From contig NZ_JAIQWW010000011.1 in assembly GCF_020164455.1 (NCBI RefSeq), forward strand, positions 62,001-126,000: 64,000 nucleotides of DNA. Reading direction: 5' to 3'. The notes beneath the pieces were generated by a model that did not search any database, was not told the origin of the DNA, and saw only the letters and a list, made by a program, of their open reading frames with translations. A program made the position numbers and the translations under genes. The DNA is from Phyllobacterium chamaecytisi (GTDB lineage Bacteria > Pseudomonadota > Alphaproteobacteria > Rhizobiales > Rhizobiaceae). Below are positions 17,330 to 26,168 of the stretch, one piece after another; position 1 is the stretch's first letter; each line of letters opens with the position of its first letter.

Positions 17330-18306
17330 ACGGCGCTGGTTTTTCCAATGAACTTTCAGCGGAGATGCGCGCTTTGTTGCTGCGCGTCGAAGAGGAGTTG
17401 GGCCCCCTACCTGATCCCACATTGCTGCCGCCGGAAGAGGGCAGGGCGCAATCCGAACGCTCAAACCAGCGGAACAATGTAAACCTGCCGCCGCTTGCTC
17501 GGACGCGAGACATCGTTGTTGCCGCCAACACAGAACTTGGTTCTCAAGATTGCCGCATGCGCGTGCTTGTGCCGCATGATGCGGGCGCCGGCGCTGTCCT
17601 GTTCGTTCATGGCGGAGGGTTCGCGTTCTGCAGTCCTGAAACGCATGAGCGTTGCGCCCGGGTTCTCGCCAACGAGATAAGATTGCCCGTGCTCGTTCCC
17701 GATTACCGGCTTGCCCCGGAACATCCATTTCCAGCGGGTCTGCACGACGTTGTCGCCTGCTTGCGGGCCGCATTCGCGGCGACTGCAGAAGCAGGCGTAT
17801 CTGCGGGACCGCTTATCATCGCAGGAGATTCGGCGGGGGCCAATCTCGCGCTTGCGGCCGTCATGCATGACGAGAGAGCTGGACGTTCACTGCCGTCAGG
17901 CATGCTTCTGTTCTACGGCGCGTTTGGTGCCGACTTCACCACGGAGTCGTATGGCCAGTTTGCCGAAGGCCCCGGTCTGACGCGTGGCAAGATGCAACGA
18001 TACTGGAACTGGTATTGCGCGGATGAGGATGCCCGCCGCAATCCGCTGGTGGCGCCGTTACACGCCGATGACGATGTGTTGCGCGCATTGCCACCGCTCT
18101 ATCTCCTGGCCGCTGGCATCGATCCTCTCTTGTCCGACACGCTTCTCTTCGCTGATCGGCTGAAGGCCGTCGGCCGCAACGATCCCCGCACTGTTGTGCC
18201 GGGGGTAACGCATGGATTTCTGCAAAACACGAATGAACTGGCTGCTGCGCGGGAGGCGCTTGTGGCGGCCGGGGAGGCTGCTCGAGGAATGATCCGCGGC
18301 AGTTGA
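17326..18306 (+). CDS. Alpha/beta hydrolase, hormone-sensitive-lipase-like esterase
   Basis: A 326-residue esterase. HGGGFAFCS is the oxyanion-hole motif of the HSL family, GDSAGAN holds the nucleophilic Ser, the Asp lies in AAGIDPLLSD and the His in VTHGFLQ. No signal peptide is present, so it acts in the cytoplasm after import. It is translationally coupled to the GntR regulator and lies 27 bp before the binding-protein gene. Having an esterase inside a sugar ABC operon suggests that the imported compound is an acyl or aryl ester of a sugar or polyol. Confidence 0.9.
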   Translation: MNGAGFSNELSAEMRALLLRVEEELGPLPDPTLLPPEEGRAQSERSNQRNNVNLPPLARTRDIVVAANTELGSQDCRMRVLVPHDAGAGAVLFVHGGGFAFCSPETHERCARVLANEIRLPVLVPDYRLAPEHPFPAGLHDVVACLRAAFAATAEAGVSAGPLIIAGDSAGANLALAAVMHDERAGRSLPSGMLLFYGAFGADFTTESYGQFAEGPGLTRGKMQRYWNWYCADEDARRNPLVAPLHADDDVLRALPPLYLLAAGIDPLLSDTLLFADRLKAVGRNDPRTVVPGVTHGFLQNTNELAAAREALVAAGEAARGMIRGS

Positions 18307-18333
18307 TGACCCATAACAAAGGTGGAGGAAACA

Positions 18334-19536
18334 ATGAGCATTCTCAAGAAACTGGGTATCAGTTGCGCATTCATGGCCGGCCTGGCGGTGAGCGCCGCCA
18401 ATGCGGCCGAAACGGTGCGGTTCTGGTATCATTTCGACAATCCGGAAAATCCGATGTCGGATCTCGTGGCGAAGTTCGAGGCGAAAAATCCCGATATCAA
18501 AATTGAAGCGGAAAATGTTCCGTGGAACAGTTACTACGACAATCTGTATACCTCTCTGGTTGGCGGCAATGCGCCGGACGCCGGGATGGTCAAGCTTTTT
18601 GCGCAGCCGCGACTGGCGGAAATGGGTGCGCTGGAGCCGATTGGCGACCGCATCAACGCCTGGCCGGCCAAAGCGGATCTTCTCGATAATCTGCTGGAAT
18701 TGAACAAGGGGCCGGATGGGCAGCAATATTACCTGCCGATCCAGTACGTCGTGCTGTACCTCTATTACCGCGCCGATCTCTTCAAGGAGGCGGGCCTCAA
18801 TCCACCGGTGACATGCGAAGACTTCCGCACGGCAGCGCAGAAATTGACCAAAGCGCCCGACACCTATGGTTTTGGCCTGCGCGGCGGCAAGGGCGGCTGG
18901 GACCAGTGGGGGACATTCGTCTTCTCGCAAGGCGCGGAACTCAAGCCGGGCGGCCTGACCAACCCTGAAGCTGTCGCGGCTAATCAGTGGGTGATCGATC
19001 TGTTCCAAAAAGACAAGGTTATCCCGCCATCGGCTCCGAATGACGGCTTCCAGGAAATTGTCGCAGCATTCAAGGCTGGCAAGACGGCCATGACCATTCA
19101 TCATATTGGCTCATCCAATGATTTGGTCAAAGCGTTGGGGGATAAGGTCTCCGCCGTTCCAGCCCCCAAATGCGGCGGCAAGCAATGGACCTCCTATGGC
19201 GATGAATCCCTGGCGATTTTCTCGTCGTCACAGGTGAAGGATGCTGCCTGGAAGTGGATATCCTTTCTCGCCGAGGGTGAAAACAACGTAGCCTTCAACA
19301 AGGCGACGGGCCAGATGACTGTAACCAAGAGCGGTTCCGAGCATTGGACCCTGCATGAACGCCGTTTCGTTGACGCCACGGTCCAGTCTCTGCCGTTTGC
19401 TCACGTGCTGCCGCAAAGCACCGCGACAGCGGAGTTCGTCAATACCGCGTGGCAAACGTCGATGCAGCAAGCGCTCACCGGCCAGATCACCTCGCAACAG
19501 ATGATGCAACAGCTTGAAAGCCTCTTCGCGCAGTAG
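18334..19536 (+). CDS. Sugar ABC transporter substrate-binding protein (CUT1)
   Basis: A 400-residue periplasmic binding protein. The N-terminus has a Sec signal (MSILKKLGISCAFMAGLAVS, cleavage likely after ANA) and the mature part ETVRFWYHFDNPENP is the family-1 sugar-binding opening. WDQWGTFVFSQGAEL and FKAGKTAMTIHHIG are also typical. GGAGGA at 18324-18329 supports the ATG at 18334; the longer frame begins with a GTG. It should deliver ligand to the two permeases immediately downstream. Confidence 0.92.
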   Translation: MSILKKLGISCAFMAGLAVSAANAAETVRFWYHFDNPENPMSDLVAKFEAKNPDIKIEAENVPWNSYYDNLYTSLVGGNAPDAGMVKLFAQPRLAEMGALEPIGDRINAWPAKADLLDNLLELNKGPDGQQYYLPIQYVVLYLYYRADLFKEAGLNPPVTCEDFRTAAQKLTKAPDTYGFGLRGGKGGWDQWGTFVFSQGAELKPGGLTNPEAVAANQWVIDLFQKDKVIPPSAPNDGFQEIVAAFKAGKTAMTIHHIGSSNDLVKALGDKVSAVPAPKCGGKQWTSYGDESLAIFSSSQVKDAAWKWISFLAEGENNVAFNKATGQMTVTKSGSEHWTLHERRFVDATVQSLPFAHVLPQSTATAEFVNTAWQTSMQQALTGQITSQQMMQQLESLFAQ

Positions 19537-19587
19537 CGCGGAGGGGTTTCGCAATACTGGTCGACGTCCGCCGAAAGTAGATTGTCC

Positions 19588-20511
19588 ATGTCAACGCTTG
19601 CACCATCAGCACCTCACGATCTCACGCAGGTCCGCCCGCTTCGCAGCCGGCTGATGCCGTATGCCCTGCTGGCGCCGGCAGTGCTCGTGACATTGTTCAT
19701 TGTTTTCTTCCCGATGGTTCAGGCGGTCGTCACCAGCTTTTACGACCTGGTCCTGTGGAAGCCCAATGCCAGCCGGTTCGTGGGGTTCGGCAACTACATC
19801 AAGCTCTTGCATGACCCGGTATTCTGGACTTCGCTCGGCCATACGGCCATATGGATCGGCTTGACGGTGCCCTTGCAGATGGGTCTTGGCCTGGTCGCCG
19901 CGCTCCTGCTCAATCGCGAGTTCCCATGGCGCGGTCTGGCGCGTGCTCTTGTCATAATTCCGTGGGCCTTGCCGAGCGTTGTCATCGCGCTGATGTGGCG
20001 CTGGATTTATGATCCTACCACCGGGGTGCTCAACGACATCCTGCTTTACCTGTCGATTATCCATTCAACCGTGCCTTGGCTCGCCGATCCGCATCTCGCG
20101 CTCTATGCGGTGATTGCAACCTTGACCTGGCAGGGCTTTCCGTTTTTCGCGGTGATGATCCTTGCCGGTTTGCAGGGGATACCCCAAAGCCAGTATGAAG
20201 CCGCCTCTATCGACGGGGCCAGCACGTGGCGTCAGTTCGTCCATATTACACTTCCGGGAATCGCACCGGTGCTGGCGACGGCGGGCCTGCTGCGTATTAT
20301 CTGGGTCGCAAATTCCATGGATGTCATCTTCGTCATGACAGGTGGCGGCCCGGGTTATGCCACGCACACATTGCCGCTTTATGCGTTTATCAAGGCCCGG
20401 CAAAATCTCGATTTCGGCTATGGCACCGCCATTGCCGTTACGTTCACGATCCTTCTTGGAGCCATCGTGGCGGTCTATATCGTCCGGACCATGCGCGAGG
20501 TGGAACGATGA
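19588..20511 (+). CDS. Sugar ABC transporter permease, MalF/UgpA type
   Basis: A 307-residue inner-membrane protein with six predicted helices. The EAA loop, YEAASIDGASTWRQFVHITLPGIAP, contacts the ATPase. MPYALLAPAVLVTLFIVFFP is a typical first helix of the UgpA-like subunit. The ATG at 19588 is preferred to a TTG six bases earlier. It shares a 4-nt ATGA overlap with the second permease gene. Confidence 0.93.
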   Translation: MSTLAPSAPHDLTQVRPLRSRLMPYALLAPAVLVTLFIVFFPMVQAVVTSFYDLVLWKPNASRFVGFGNYIKLLHDPVFWTSLGHTAIWIGLTVPLQMGLGLVAALLLNREFPWRGLARALVIIPWALPSVVIALMWRWIYDPTTGVLNDILLYLSIIHSTVPWLADPHLALYAVIATLTWQGFPFFAVMILAGLQGIPQSQYEAASIDGASTWRQFVHITLPGIAPVLATAGLLRIIWVANSMDVIFVMTGGGPGYATHTLPLYAFIKARQNLDFGYGTAIAVTFTILLGAIVAVYIVRTMREVER

Positions 20512-21341
20512 ACAAACCCTCGACGCTCCGCCGAATTCTCACGACGGATATTCCTGTTATCTTCATCATAATGCTCGCCATGGGGCCATTCGTCTGGATG
20601 ATCCTGACGTCCCTGACACCGACCGCGCAGTTATCTGCGTCCGGCGTATCCCTGTCGCCGGCGGGGTGGAGCATGGACAATTATATCCGCCTGCTGGAAC
20701 AGACCTCGTTTCTCGGCAATATGCTGGACAGTCTGATTATTGCTGCCGGTACTGTCGTCTTGGGCCTCGCAGTTTCAGTCACTGCGGCATACGCACTGTC
20801 GCGTTTCCGCTTTCCGGGCCGCAAGCTGGTCATGCTGCAGTTTCTGCTGGTCAACATGTTTCCGATCGTGCTCCTGATCTTGCCGCTCTTTATCCTGATG
20901 CGGAAGATTGGCCTTCTCGATACGCATCTTGCGCTGATCCTCGCCAACTCAACTGTCGCCATTCCGTTCGCGGTCTGGATGCTGAGGAGTTACATCGGTG
21001 CTATTCCCCGCAGTCTCGACGAAGCGGCGATGATCGATGGCTGTTCCCGGCTGCAGGCGCTGCGTCGCGTCGTTCTGCCACTGGCTATGCCTGGCATCAT
21101 TTCAACAGGCATCTATATCTTCATTACCGCCTGGAACGAATATCTGTACGCCCTGACGCTTGGCGGCCGGAACGTTCGCCCCGTTACCGTCGCCATCCAG
21201 ACGCTGATAGGTGAATACCAGATCGAATGGGGTCTGCTCGCCGCCGGCGGTGTCGTCGGTGCGCTTCCCGCCACTCTGCTTTTCCTTCTCGTTCAACGCC
21301 GGCTTATCGGTGGCCTCACCCAAGGCGCAGTGAAGGGATGA
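20508..21341 (+). CDS. Sugar ABC transporter permease, MalG/UgpE type
   Basis: A 277-residue inner-membrane protein with six predicted helices. The first helix (DIPVIFIIMLAMGPFVWMI) is followed by LTPTAQL, and the EAA loop is SLDEAAMIDGCSRLQALRRV. It pairs with the previous gene to form the CUT1 channel. Both ends overlap neighbours: ATGA with the first permease, and ATGA with a possible upstream start of the epimerase gene. Confidence 0.93.
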   Translation: MNKPSTLRRILTTDIPVIFIIMLAMGPFVWMILTSLTPTAQLSASGVSLSPAGWSMDNYIRLLEQTSFLGNMLDSLIIAAGTVVLGLAVSVTAAYALSRFRFPGRKLVMLQFLLVNMFPIVLLILPLFILMRKIGLLDTHLALILANSTVAIPFAVWMLRSYIGAIPRSLDEAAMIDGCSRLQALRRVVLPLAMPGIISTGIYIFITAWNEYLYALTLGGRNVRPVTVAIQTLIGEYQIEWGLLAAGGVVGALPATLLFLLVQRRLIGGLTQGAVKG

Positions 21342-21367
21342 CTCTTATTAATATCAAAGAAGGACCC

Positions 21368-22252
21368 ATGATGAATCCCATCGGATTGATCTCCATGCAA
21401 TATGCAAGGCCATTCACTGCCGAGCATTTCCATCTCTTCAAGAAAATGCGCGAGCTTGGCTTTGACTTCGTCGAACTGCTGGTGCCCGAGCCCGGCGAAA
21501 TCGACCTTGCCGAAGCCCGGCGCGCTTTGGACGATGCCGGACTGGGCGTTGTCCTTGCCGCGCGCGTCAATATGCAACGCAACCTTTCATCGCACGAGAA
21601 AGATGCCCACCGCGCCGGCATCGACTACCTGCGTTATACGGGGGACTGCGCGGCGGAACTCGGGGCGACCGTTGTTGGCGGCCCTCTGACCGGCAATCCA
21701 CTGGTGTTTGCCGGGCGTGCGCCAGTACCAGTCACCGAGGAGGAGCGGCTGGCGCGTAAGGACCGCTGCGTCGCGGGACTGAAGGAGGCGGGCGATCACG
21801 CTGCAAAAGCCGGTATTCTGCTCGCCGTCGAACCGCTCAACCGCTTCGAAAGCGATGTGTTGTGCACGACACAACAAGCCATCGAGCTGCTCGATGCAGT
21901 GGACCATCCGGCGGTCAAGTTGATGCTGGACACATTTCACATGCACATGGAGGAGGCGTCGATCCCCGAAGCCATCCGGCTTGGCGGCGATCATCTCGTG
22001 CATTTCCAGGCCAACGAAAATCATCGCGGCTTTCCCGGTACCGGTTCGACCGACTGGGTTGCAGTTTGTCGTGCGCTGCACGAGGTGAACTACAAAGGCC
22101 CGGTATCGCTTGAGCCGTTTCGGCGCAACGATGACCGCTTCGGCGTTCCCTTTGCGCAGTGGCGCCCACCCCACGAGGACGAAAGCGAACGTCTCGCGGC
22201 AAGCGCGGCGTTTATCAAATCCCATCTCACACTGACGGAATATCGGCGATGA
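21368..22252 (+). CDS. Sugar phosphate isomerase/epimerase (ketose 3-epimerase-like)
   Basis: A 294-residue TIM barrel similar to D-tagatose/D-psicose 3-epimerases. The metal-binding pattern is visible: Glu in LAVEPLNRFE, Asp/His in LMLDTFHMHMEE, His in VHFQANENHRG and Glu in GPVSLEPF. FELG-like GFDFVELLVPEPGE opens the barrel. The start at 21368 follows AGAAGGA; another ATG at 21338 would overlap the permease stop and add ten residues. It probably epimerises the imported sugar or its keto form, alongside the downstream dehydrogenase. Confidence 0.88.
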   Translation: MMNPIGLISMQYARPFTAEHFHLFKKMRELGFDFVELLVPEPGEIDLAEARRALDDAGLGVVLAARVNMQRNLSSHEKDAHRAGIDYLRYTGDCAAELGATVVGGPLTGNPLVFAGRAPVPVTEEERLARKDRCVAGLKEAGDHAAKAGILLAVEPLNRFESDVLCTTQQAIELLDAVDHPAVKLMLDTFHMHMEEASIPEAIRLGGDHLVHFQANENHRGFPGTGSTDWVAVCRALHEVNYKGPVSLEPFRRNDDRFGVPFAQWRPPHEDESERLAASAAFIKSHLTLTEYRR

Positions 22253-23244
22253 CATTGAAAATCGGCTGGATCGGTTGCGGCATTCACGCAACCCAGATGC
22301 TACTTCCCCAATTGGTCCGCCATGACGTCGAAATCGTCGCGCTCTGCGACATCGATGGCAAGCGTCTTGGCGATGCCGGCCGGCAGTTTGGCGTTGCGCG
22401 CCTGACCAGCGACGCCGAGGAGTTGATCCGTATGCCCGGCATCGACGCCATCGGCATGGCCGTGGGACCGGATCAGCATCTGCATTTCGGCAAGCTTGCG
22501 CTCGATCGGGGTCTGCCTGTGTTCATGGAAAAGCCGCCGTCGGGAACAGCGGCGGGCGCGCGCGAACTGCGCGCTGCGTCGGAGCGCGCCGGTAAACCGT
22601 TGCTCGTCGGTTTCATGAAACGCTATTCAGTCGGCAACAAGATTGCCCATAACATCATCAAGTCCGGGCGGTTCGGTCCTGTGCTTGGACTTACCGGATA
22701 CTATATGACGGCGCCGGGCTATTTCACCGGTAATGTCGATTACACCGGCTTCTTCCTGCATCACTGCGTGCACTATATGGATCTGGTGTCATTCTTTGTC
22801 TCGCCGGTGCGAACCATTTCGGCGCGAAAGGTGGAAAAAACACCGGGCAGGGTACTTTTCCACGTCGGGTTCGAGTTCGAGTGCGGCGCCATTGGAAATA
22901 TCGCGATGGGTACGATCCAGTCGAGGGGCACGCCGGTCGAGCGCATCGAGTTGATGAGTGATCACCAGCGTCTCGAGGTGGATGACGTGATTGAAGTGCG
23001 TTGGAACCGCAATCCGCCTTTCAAGGTAGACGATCCCGAAGCAACACTCGCCGACGATGTCGACACTCTGACATGGAAGCCAAATTTCACGGCAGCGGCA
23101 AATGAAGATCCGAAGGGTTACTATTCACTCTTGGCCGATGTGGTTCCGGCTCTCGGCGGTGCGTCGACTGCTGCCCCGACAATTTATGATGGGGTGATAG
23201 CCATGGAACGGCTGGAGACTTTGCGACGGAAGCTCGACTTGTAG
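22249..23244 (+). CDS. GFO/IDH/MocA family oxidoreductase
   Basis: A 331-residue NAD(P)-dependent dehydrogenase. The Rossmann motif is GWIGCGIHA at the N-terminus, and EKPPSGTAAGARELRAA matches the EKP motif around the catalytic Lys. HHCVHYMDL carries the conserved His of the C-terminal domain. Relatives oxidise myo-inositol, glucose or other sugars. It overlaps the epimerase gene by 4 nt and is the last gene of the sugar operon, so oxidation followed by epimerisation of a sugar or cyclitol is the likely sequence of steps. Confidence 0.9.
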   Translation: MTLKIGWIGCGIHATQMLLPQLVRHDVEIVALCDIDGKRLGDAGRQFGVARLTSDAEELIRMPGIDAIGMAVGPDQHLHFGKLALDRGLPVFMEKPPSGTAAGARELRAASERAGKPLLVGFMKRYSVGNKIAHNIIKSGRFGPVLGLTGYYMTAPGYFTGNVDYTGFFLHHCVHYMDLVSFFVSPVRTISARKVEKTPGRVLFHVGFEFECGAIGNIAMGTIQSRGTPVERIELMSDHQRLEVDDVIEVRWNRNPPFKVDDPEATLADDVDTLTWKPNFTAAANEDPKGYYSLLADVVPALGGASTAAPTIYDGVIAMERLETLRRKLDL

Positions 23245-23263
23245 TTTCCGTGGGCTGCCGCGC

Positions 23264-23677
23264 TCACTCGACGTTGGAGTCCATGCAGCGATATGTAAAT
23301 TTGTATTCTCCTTCGGGCTTTCCCGGGTTCCTGTCGTCTCTTGGATTATGATAACAGGCACCCCACCTGATCCCGGCACGCCCAGCAACACTCAAAAGCT
23401 GTAGTCCCCCTTTTGCAGCGATCACCGTGGCCGGATATAATTGGTCACCTTGGTGTTGTACCACGCTGGCACAATTCAATGGTTCTTCGGATGCCTCCTC
23501 AAAGCAGATTTCGATGACCACGTCGCGATCACAATTGTTGACAAAAAGCCAACCTTTTTCGTTTTCAGTCCGGATGACACAGCTCTTGGCATCGTCGCTA
23601 AAAGAGGGAGTAACCTGGCCGGAAAACAGGATTAAGGCGATCACGGCAAGCGTCTTGCATTTCTTCAAAAGCCTCAT
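23264..23677 (-). CDS. Secreted hypothetical protein with four or more cysteines
   Basis: A 137-residue protein that I do not recognise. The N-terminus (MRLLKKCKTLAVIALILFSG) is a clear Sec signal, with cleavage likely after SFS. The mature part has cysteines in SCVIRTENEKG, NNCDRDVVIEICFEE, LNCASVVQ, WGACYHN and YRCMD, which suggests a small disulfide-stabilised periplasmic domain. The frame extends to a TTG at 23710, but the signal peptide begins at the ATG chosen. It lies downstream of the LacI gene on the same strand with a 177-bp gap, so it may be independently expressed. Confidence 0.65.
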   Translation of the reverse strand: MRLLKKCKTLAVIALILFSGQVTPSFSDDAKSCVIRTENEKGWLFVNNCDRDVVIEICFEEASEEPLNCASVVQHQGDQLYPATVIAAKGGLQLLSVAGRAGIRWGACYHNPRDDRNPGKPEGEYKFTYRCMDSNVE

Positions 23678-23854
23678 GTGATTCAAGCTGATGCGTCCCC
23701 GATTCGTCAAACTTGATTTTGAAGCAGCCTACGACGACTATTTCATCTTGGCCACTGTCAGCCAGGTACAAACTCTCGTCTATGAAGCCAGGTGGGGCGC
23801 GCTTGACCCGCAACGCCATGAGGTGGGGTGGCCGGTCGACGCAACCAAACGATT

Positions 23855-24865
23855 CTATAGTTTGTTCCGGATTGTTTTTCTCCAGATCAGCGGTGCGTGC
23901 AGGTTGGCAGACCGCACCCGACCGGCGGTCGCATCGCTTTGGAGCCAGGCGACACTGCTCTTTACGATTTCATCCACTGGCTGCGAAAACGTCGTCAAGT
24001 TATAGGACGTCCATGAGGACTGCTCGATATCGTCGAAGCCGACGATGCAGAGATCTTCCGGAATGTTCAGCCCAAAGTCGTACCGTGCACCGTCCATCAG
24101 CCCGAATGCCATCAGATCGTTGACACAGAAGACTGCGTCCGGCCACACGGCCTCGGTGAACAATGTCTGCGCAATCTTGCGGCCGCTTTCATAGACGGTG
24201 TTACCGTGGCGCACGACCCTGACTTCAAGTCCGAATTCGGCGGCCGCTGCGATGAAGCCGCGTTCGCGCGCCATCAGACTTGGTGTTCCAACGTCGGAGT
24301 TGGCGAATGCGAGGTGCCGGCAGCCTGCACGCAGGAATGCACTCACGGCCACTCGTGCCGCTTGACCATCGTCAAGATTGATACGGAACGGGCCCTCGAT
24401 ATCATCATCGCGATTGATCAGCACGATGCGCTGGCCGCTGTTGAGGCAAAGCCTGGTAATCGCCTTGTCCGGAAGCCCGGACAACAGGATGGACGCGTCG
24501 GCGCGGTAGTGCAGGGTTTGCCGGAGCGCCGTGTCCACACTGCCATCCGAGCGATCGGTATTGATGAGCATGGCAATCTTGCCGGCGGTTTGCAATTCGT
24601 GGGTGAGAGCGCGTACCAGACGGGCTCGGTAGGGCGTATCCATCTCGGATACGACCAGGCAGACGATACCGCTTTCGCTACGCATCAGGCCGCGTGCAAG
24701 CTGGTTGACGTGATAGCCAAGCGCTTGTGCGGCCTCCATGACGCGCTGGCGTGTTTCCTCCGAAACACTAGCGCCGGGCGTGAACGTACGGGACACAGCC
24801 GAGCGCGAAACGCCTGCCCGCTTTGCTACGTCATCAGCGCTGACGAATGATTTGTTCAACTGCAT
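23855..24865 (-). CDS. LacI family transcriptional regulator
   Basis: A 336-residue LacI/GalR regulator. The DNA-binding head is VSADDVAKRAGVSRSAVSRTFTP followed by the hinge helix VNQLARGLMRSES, and the periplasmic-binding-like sensor domain follows (GIVCLVVSEMDTPYRARLV, then FCVNDLMAFGLMDGARYDFG). The ATG at 24863-24865 starts just before the helix-turn-helix; the frame runs further upstream without family similarity. It is divergent from the ABC transporter operon and two matching operator-like sites lie between them. Confidence 0.93.
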   Translation of the reverse strand: MQLNKSFVSADDVAKRAGVSRSAVSRTFTPGASVSEETRQRVMEAAQALGYHVNQLARGLMRSESGIVCLVVSEMDTPYRARLVRALTHELQTAGKIAMLINTDRSDGSVDTALRQTLHYRADASILLSGLPDKAITRLCLNSGQRIVLINRDDDIEGPFRINLDDGQAARVAVSAFLRAGCRHLAFANSDVGTPSLMARERGFIAAAAEFGLEVRVVRHGNTVYESGRKIAQTLFTEAVWPDAVFCVNDLMAFGLMDGARYDFGLNIPEDLCIVGFDDIEQSSWTSYNLTTFSQPVDEIVKSSVAWLQSDATAGRVRSANLHAPLIWRKTIRNKL

Positions 24866-24889
24866 GAATCCATAGTTGTTCGCGGTATC

Positions 24890-24903
24890 TTGCACGCGCT
24901 TGC
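24890..24903. promoter_or_regulatory. LacI operator candidate, site 2
   Basis: TTGCACGCGCTTGC differs by one base from the core of the site at 24987-25000 (TTGCACACGCTTGC). It lies 25 bp upstream of the LacI start codon. Two near-identical cores 97 bp apart would suit repression by looping. Confidence 0.55.
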
Positions 24904-24984
24904 GTGCTACCGCAACCACCAGACCGCTAATTTTATTGAAGGAACGCAATAGTCCGCTTGACAGGGAGACATGTCGTGTGAAAC

Positions 24985-25004
24985 TTTTGCACACGCTTGC
25001 AAAA
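24985..25004. promoter_or_regulatory. LacI operator candidate, site 1
   Basis: TTTTGCACACGCTTGCAAAA is a 20-bp imperfect palindrome centred on CG, with 8 of 10 arm positions matched. A central CG is characteristic of LacI-family operators. It overlaps a second small hairpin (CACGCTT/AAGCGTG) and lies just after a CTTGACA element at about 24957-24963, so a bound repressor could block transporter transcription. Confidence 0.65.
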
Positions 25005-25047
25005 AAGCGTGCGGCATGGAGGTGCCGCTTTGTCAGGGAGGAAAATC

Positions 25048-26076
25048 ATGCGTTCTGTATTCGCAATTGCCGCCGCTTTTGCTGTTGGTCTTCAAATGAT
25101 GCCAACCGAGGCGCGCGCTGCGGACAATCTCAATCTGATCTGTTCGGCCGATGTCGTTATCTGTGAGCTGATGAAGGGCATGTTCGAGAAGGAGACCGGT
25201 ATCCAGGTCAATATGGTCCGCCTTTCGTCAGGAGAGACCTACGCGAAGATCCGCGCCGAGGCACGCAATCCGAAGACTGATATCTGGTGGGCGGGTACTG
25301 GTGATCCGCATTTGCAGGCTGCTTCCGAAGGGCTGACCCAGGAATATAAGTCGCCAATGCTTGACCAGTTGCAGGATTGGGCGAAGAAGCAGGCAGAGAG
25401 CGCAGGATATAAGACCGTCGGCGTTTATGCGGGTGCTCTTGGCTGGGGTTATAACACCGAGATCGTCAAGAAAAAGGGCCTCAAGGAGGCCAAGTGCTGG
25501 GCTGATCTCGTCGATCCATCCTTCAAGGGCGAAATCCAGATCGCCAACCCGAACTCGTCGGGCACTGCCTATACAGCGCTGGCTTCCCTGGTTCAGATCA
25601 TGGGTGAGGACAAGGCTTTCGACTACCTGAAACAGCTGAACGCGAATGTGTCGCAATATACAAAATCAGGTTCCGCACCCGTGAAGGCCGCGGCCCGGGG
25701 TGAAACGGCGCTAGGCATCGTCTTCATGCATGATGCTGTCGCCCAGATTGCTGAAGGCTTCCCTGTCAAGGCCGTTGCTCCTTGTGAAGGCACCGGCTAC
25801 GAAATCGGCTCGATGTCAATCATCAAGGGTGCGCGCAATCTCGATGCGGCCAAGAAATGGTATGACTGGGCTCTCTCCGCCGAAGTGCAGTCGCATATGA
25901 AGGATGCAAAGTCCTTTCAGCTGCCATCGAACAAATCTGCCACCGTTCCGCCTGAAGCCCCGAAATTCGAGGATATCAAGCTCATCGATTATGATTTCAA
26001 GACCTATGGCGATCCTGCCAAACGCAAGGAACTGCTTGATCGCTGGGACAAGGAGATTGGTGCAAGCGCCAACTGA
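25048..26076 (+). CDS. ABC transporter substrate-binding protein, AfuA/FbpA family
   Basis: A 342-residue periplasmic protein. The signal peptide (MRSVFAIAAAFAVGLQMM) is likely cleaved after ARA, and the mature protein begins ADNLNLICSADVVICELMKG. This SADVVICE segment and MVRLSSGETYAKIRAEA resemble AfuA-type proteins. FbpA iron binders usually carry paired tyrosines near the C-terminus; here that region reads KLIDYDFKTYGD. Automatic labels often say iron(III); the phosphatase and LacI neighbours favour an organophosphate ligand. AGGGAGGAA at 25035-25043 sets the start. Confidence 0.88.
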   Translation: MRSVFAIAAAFAVGLQMMPTEARAADNLNLICSADVVICELMKGMFEKETGIQVNMVRLSSGETYAKIRAEARNPKTDIWWAGTGDPHLQAASEGLTQEYKSPMLDQLQDWAKKQAESAGYKTVGVYAGALGWGYNTEIVKKKGLKEAKCWADLVDPSFKGEIQIANPNSSGTAYTALASLVQIMGEDKAFDYLKQLNANVSQYTKSGSAPVKAAARGETALGIVFMHDAVAQIAEGFPVKAVAPCEGTGYEIGSMSIIKGARNLDAAKKWYDWALSAEVQSHMKDAKSFQLPSNKSATVPPEAPKFEDIKLIDYDFKTYGDPAKRKELLDRWDKEIGASAN

Positions 26077-26099
26077 ACTTGCTTTTGCCTGATGCGATG

Positions 26100-26119
26100 T
26101 GTCCGGATCGTTCCGGACA
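26100..26119 (+). other. Intercistronic stem-loop after the binding-protein gene
   Basis: TGTCCGGA at 26100-26107 and TCCGGACA at 26112-26119 form a perfect 8-bp stem with a 4-nt loop, in the 92-bp gap between the binding-protein and permease genes. No T run follows, so it is more likely to stabilise the upstream message or attenuate than to terminate fully. This is a common way of making binding protein in excess. Confidence 0.6.
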
Positions 26120-26168
26120 TATCGGCAGCGCTAGTAACTTTCTATGATGAGCGAAGGCGGGTGGCGTT

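Noticed and set aside
18058-19104. Minus-strand open frame of 348 codons
   Set aside because: Antisense shadow of the esterase and sugar-binding-protein genes; no supported start or domain.
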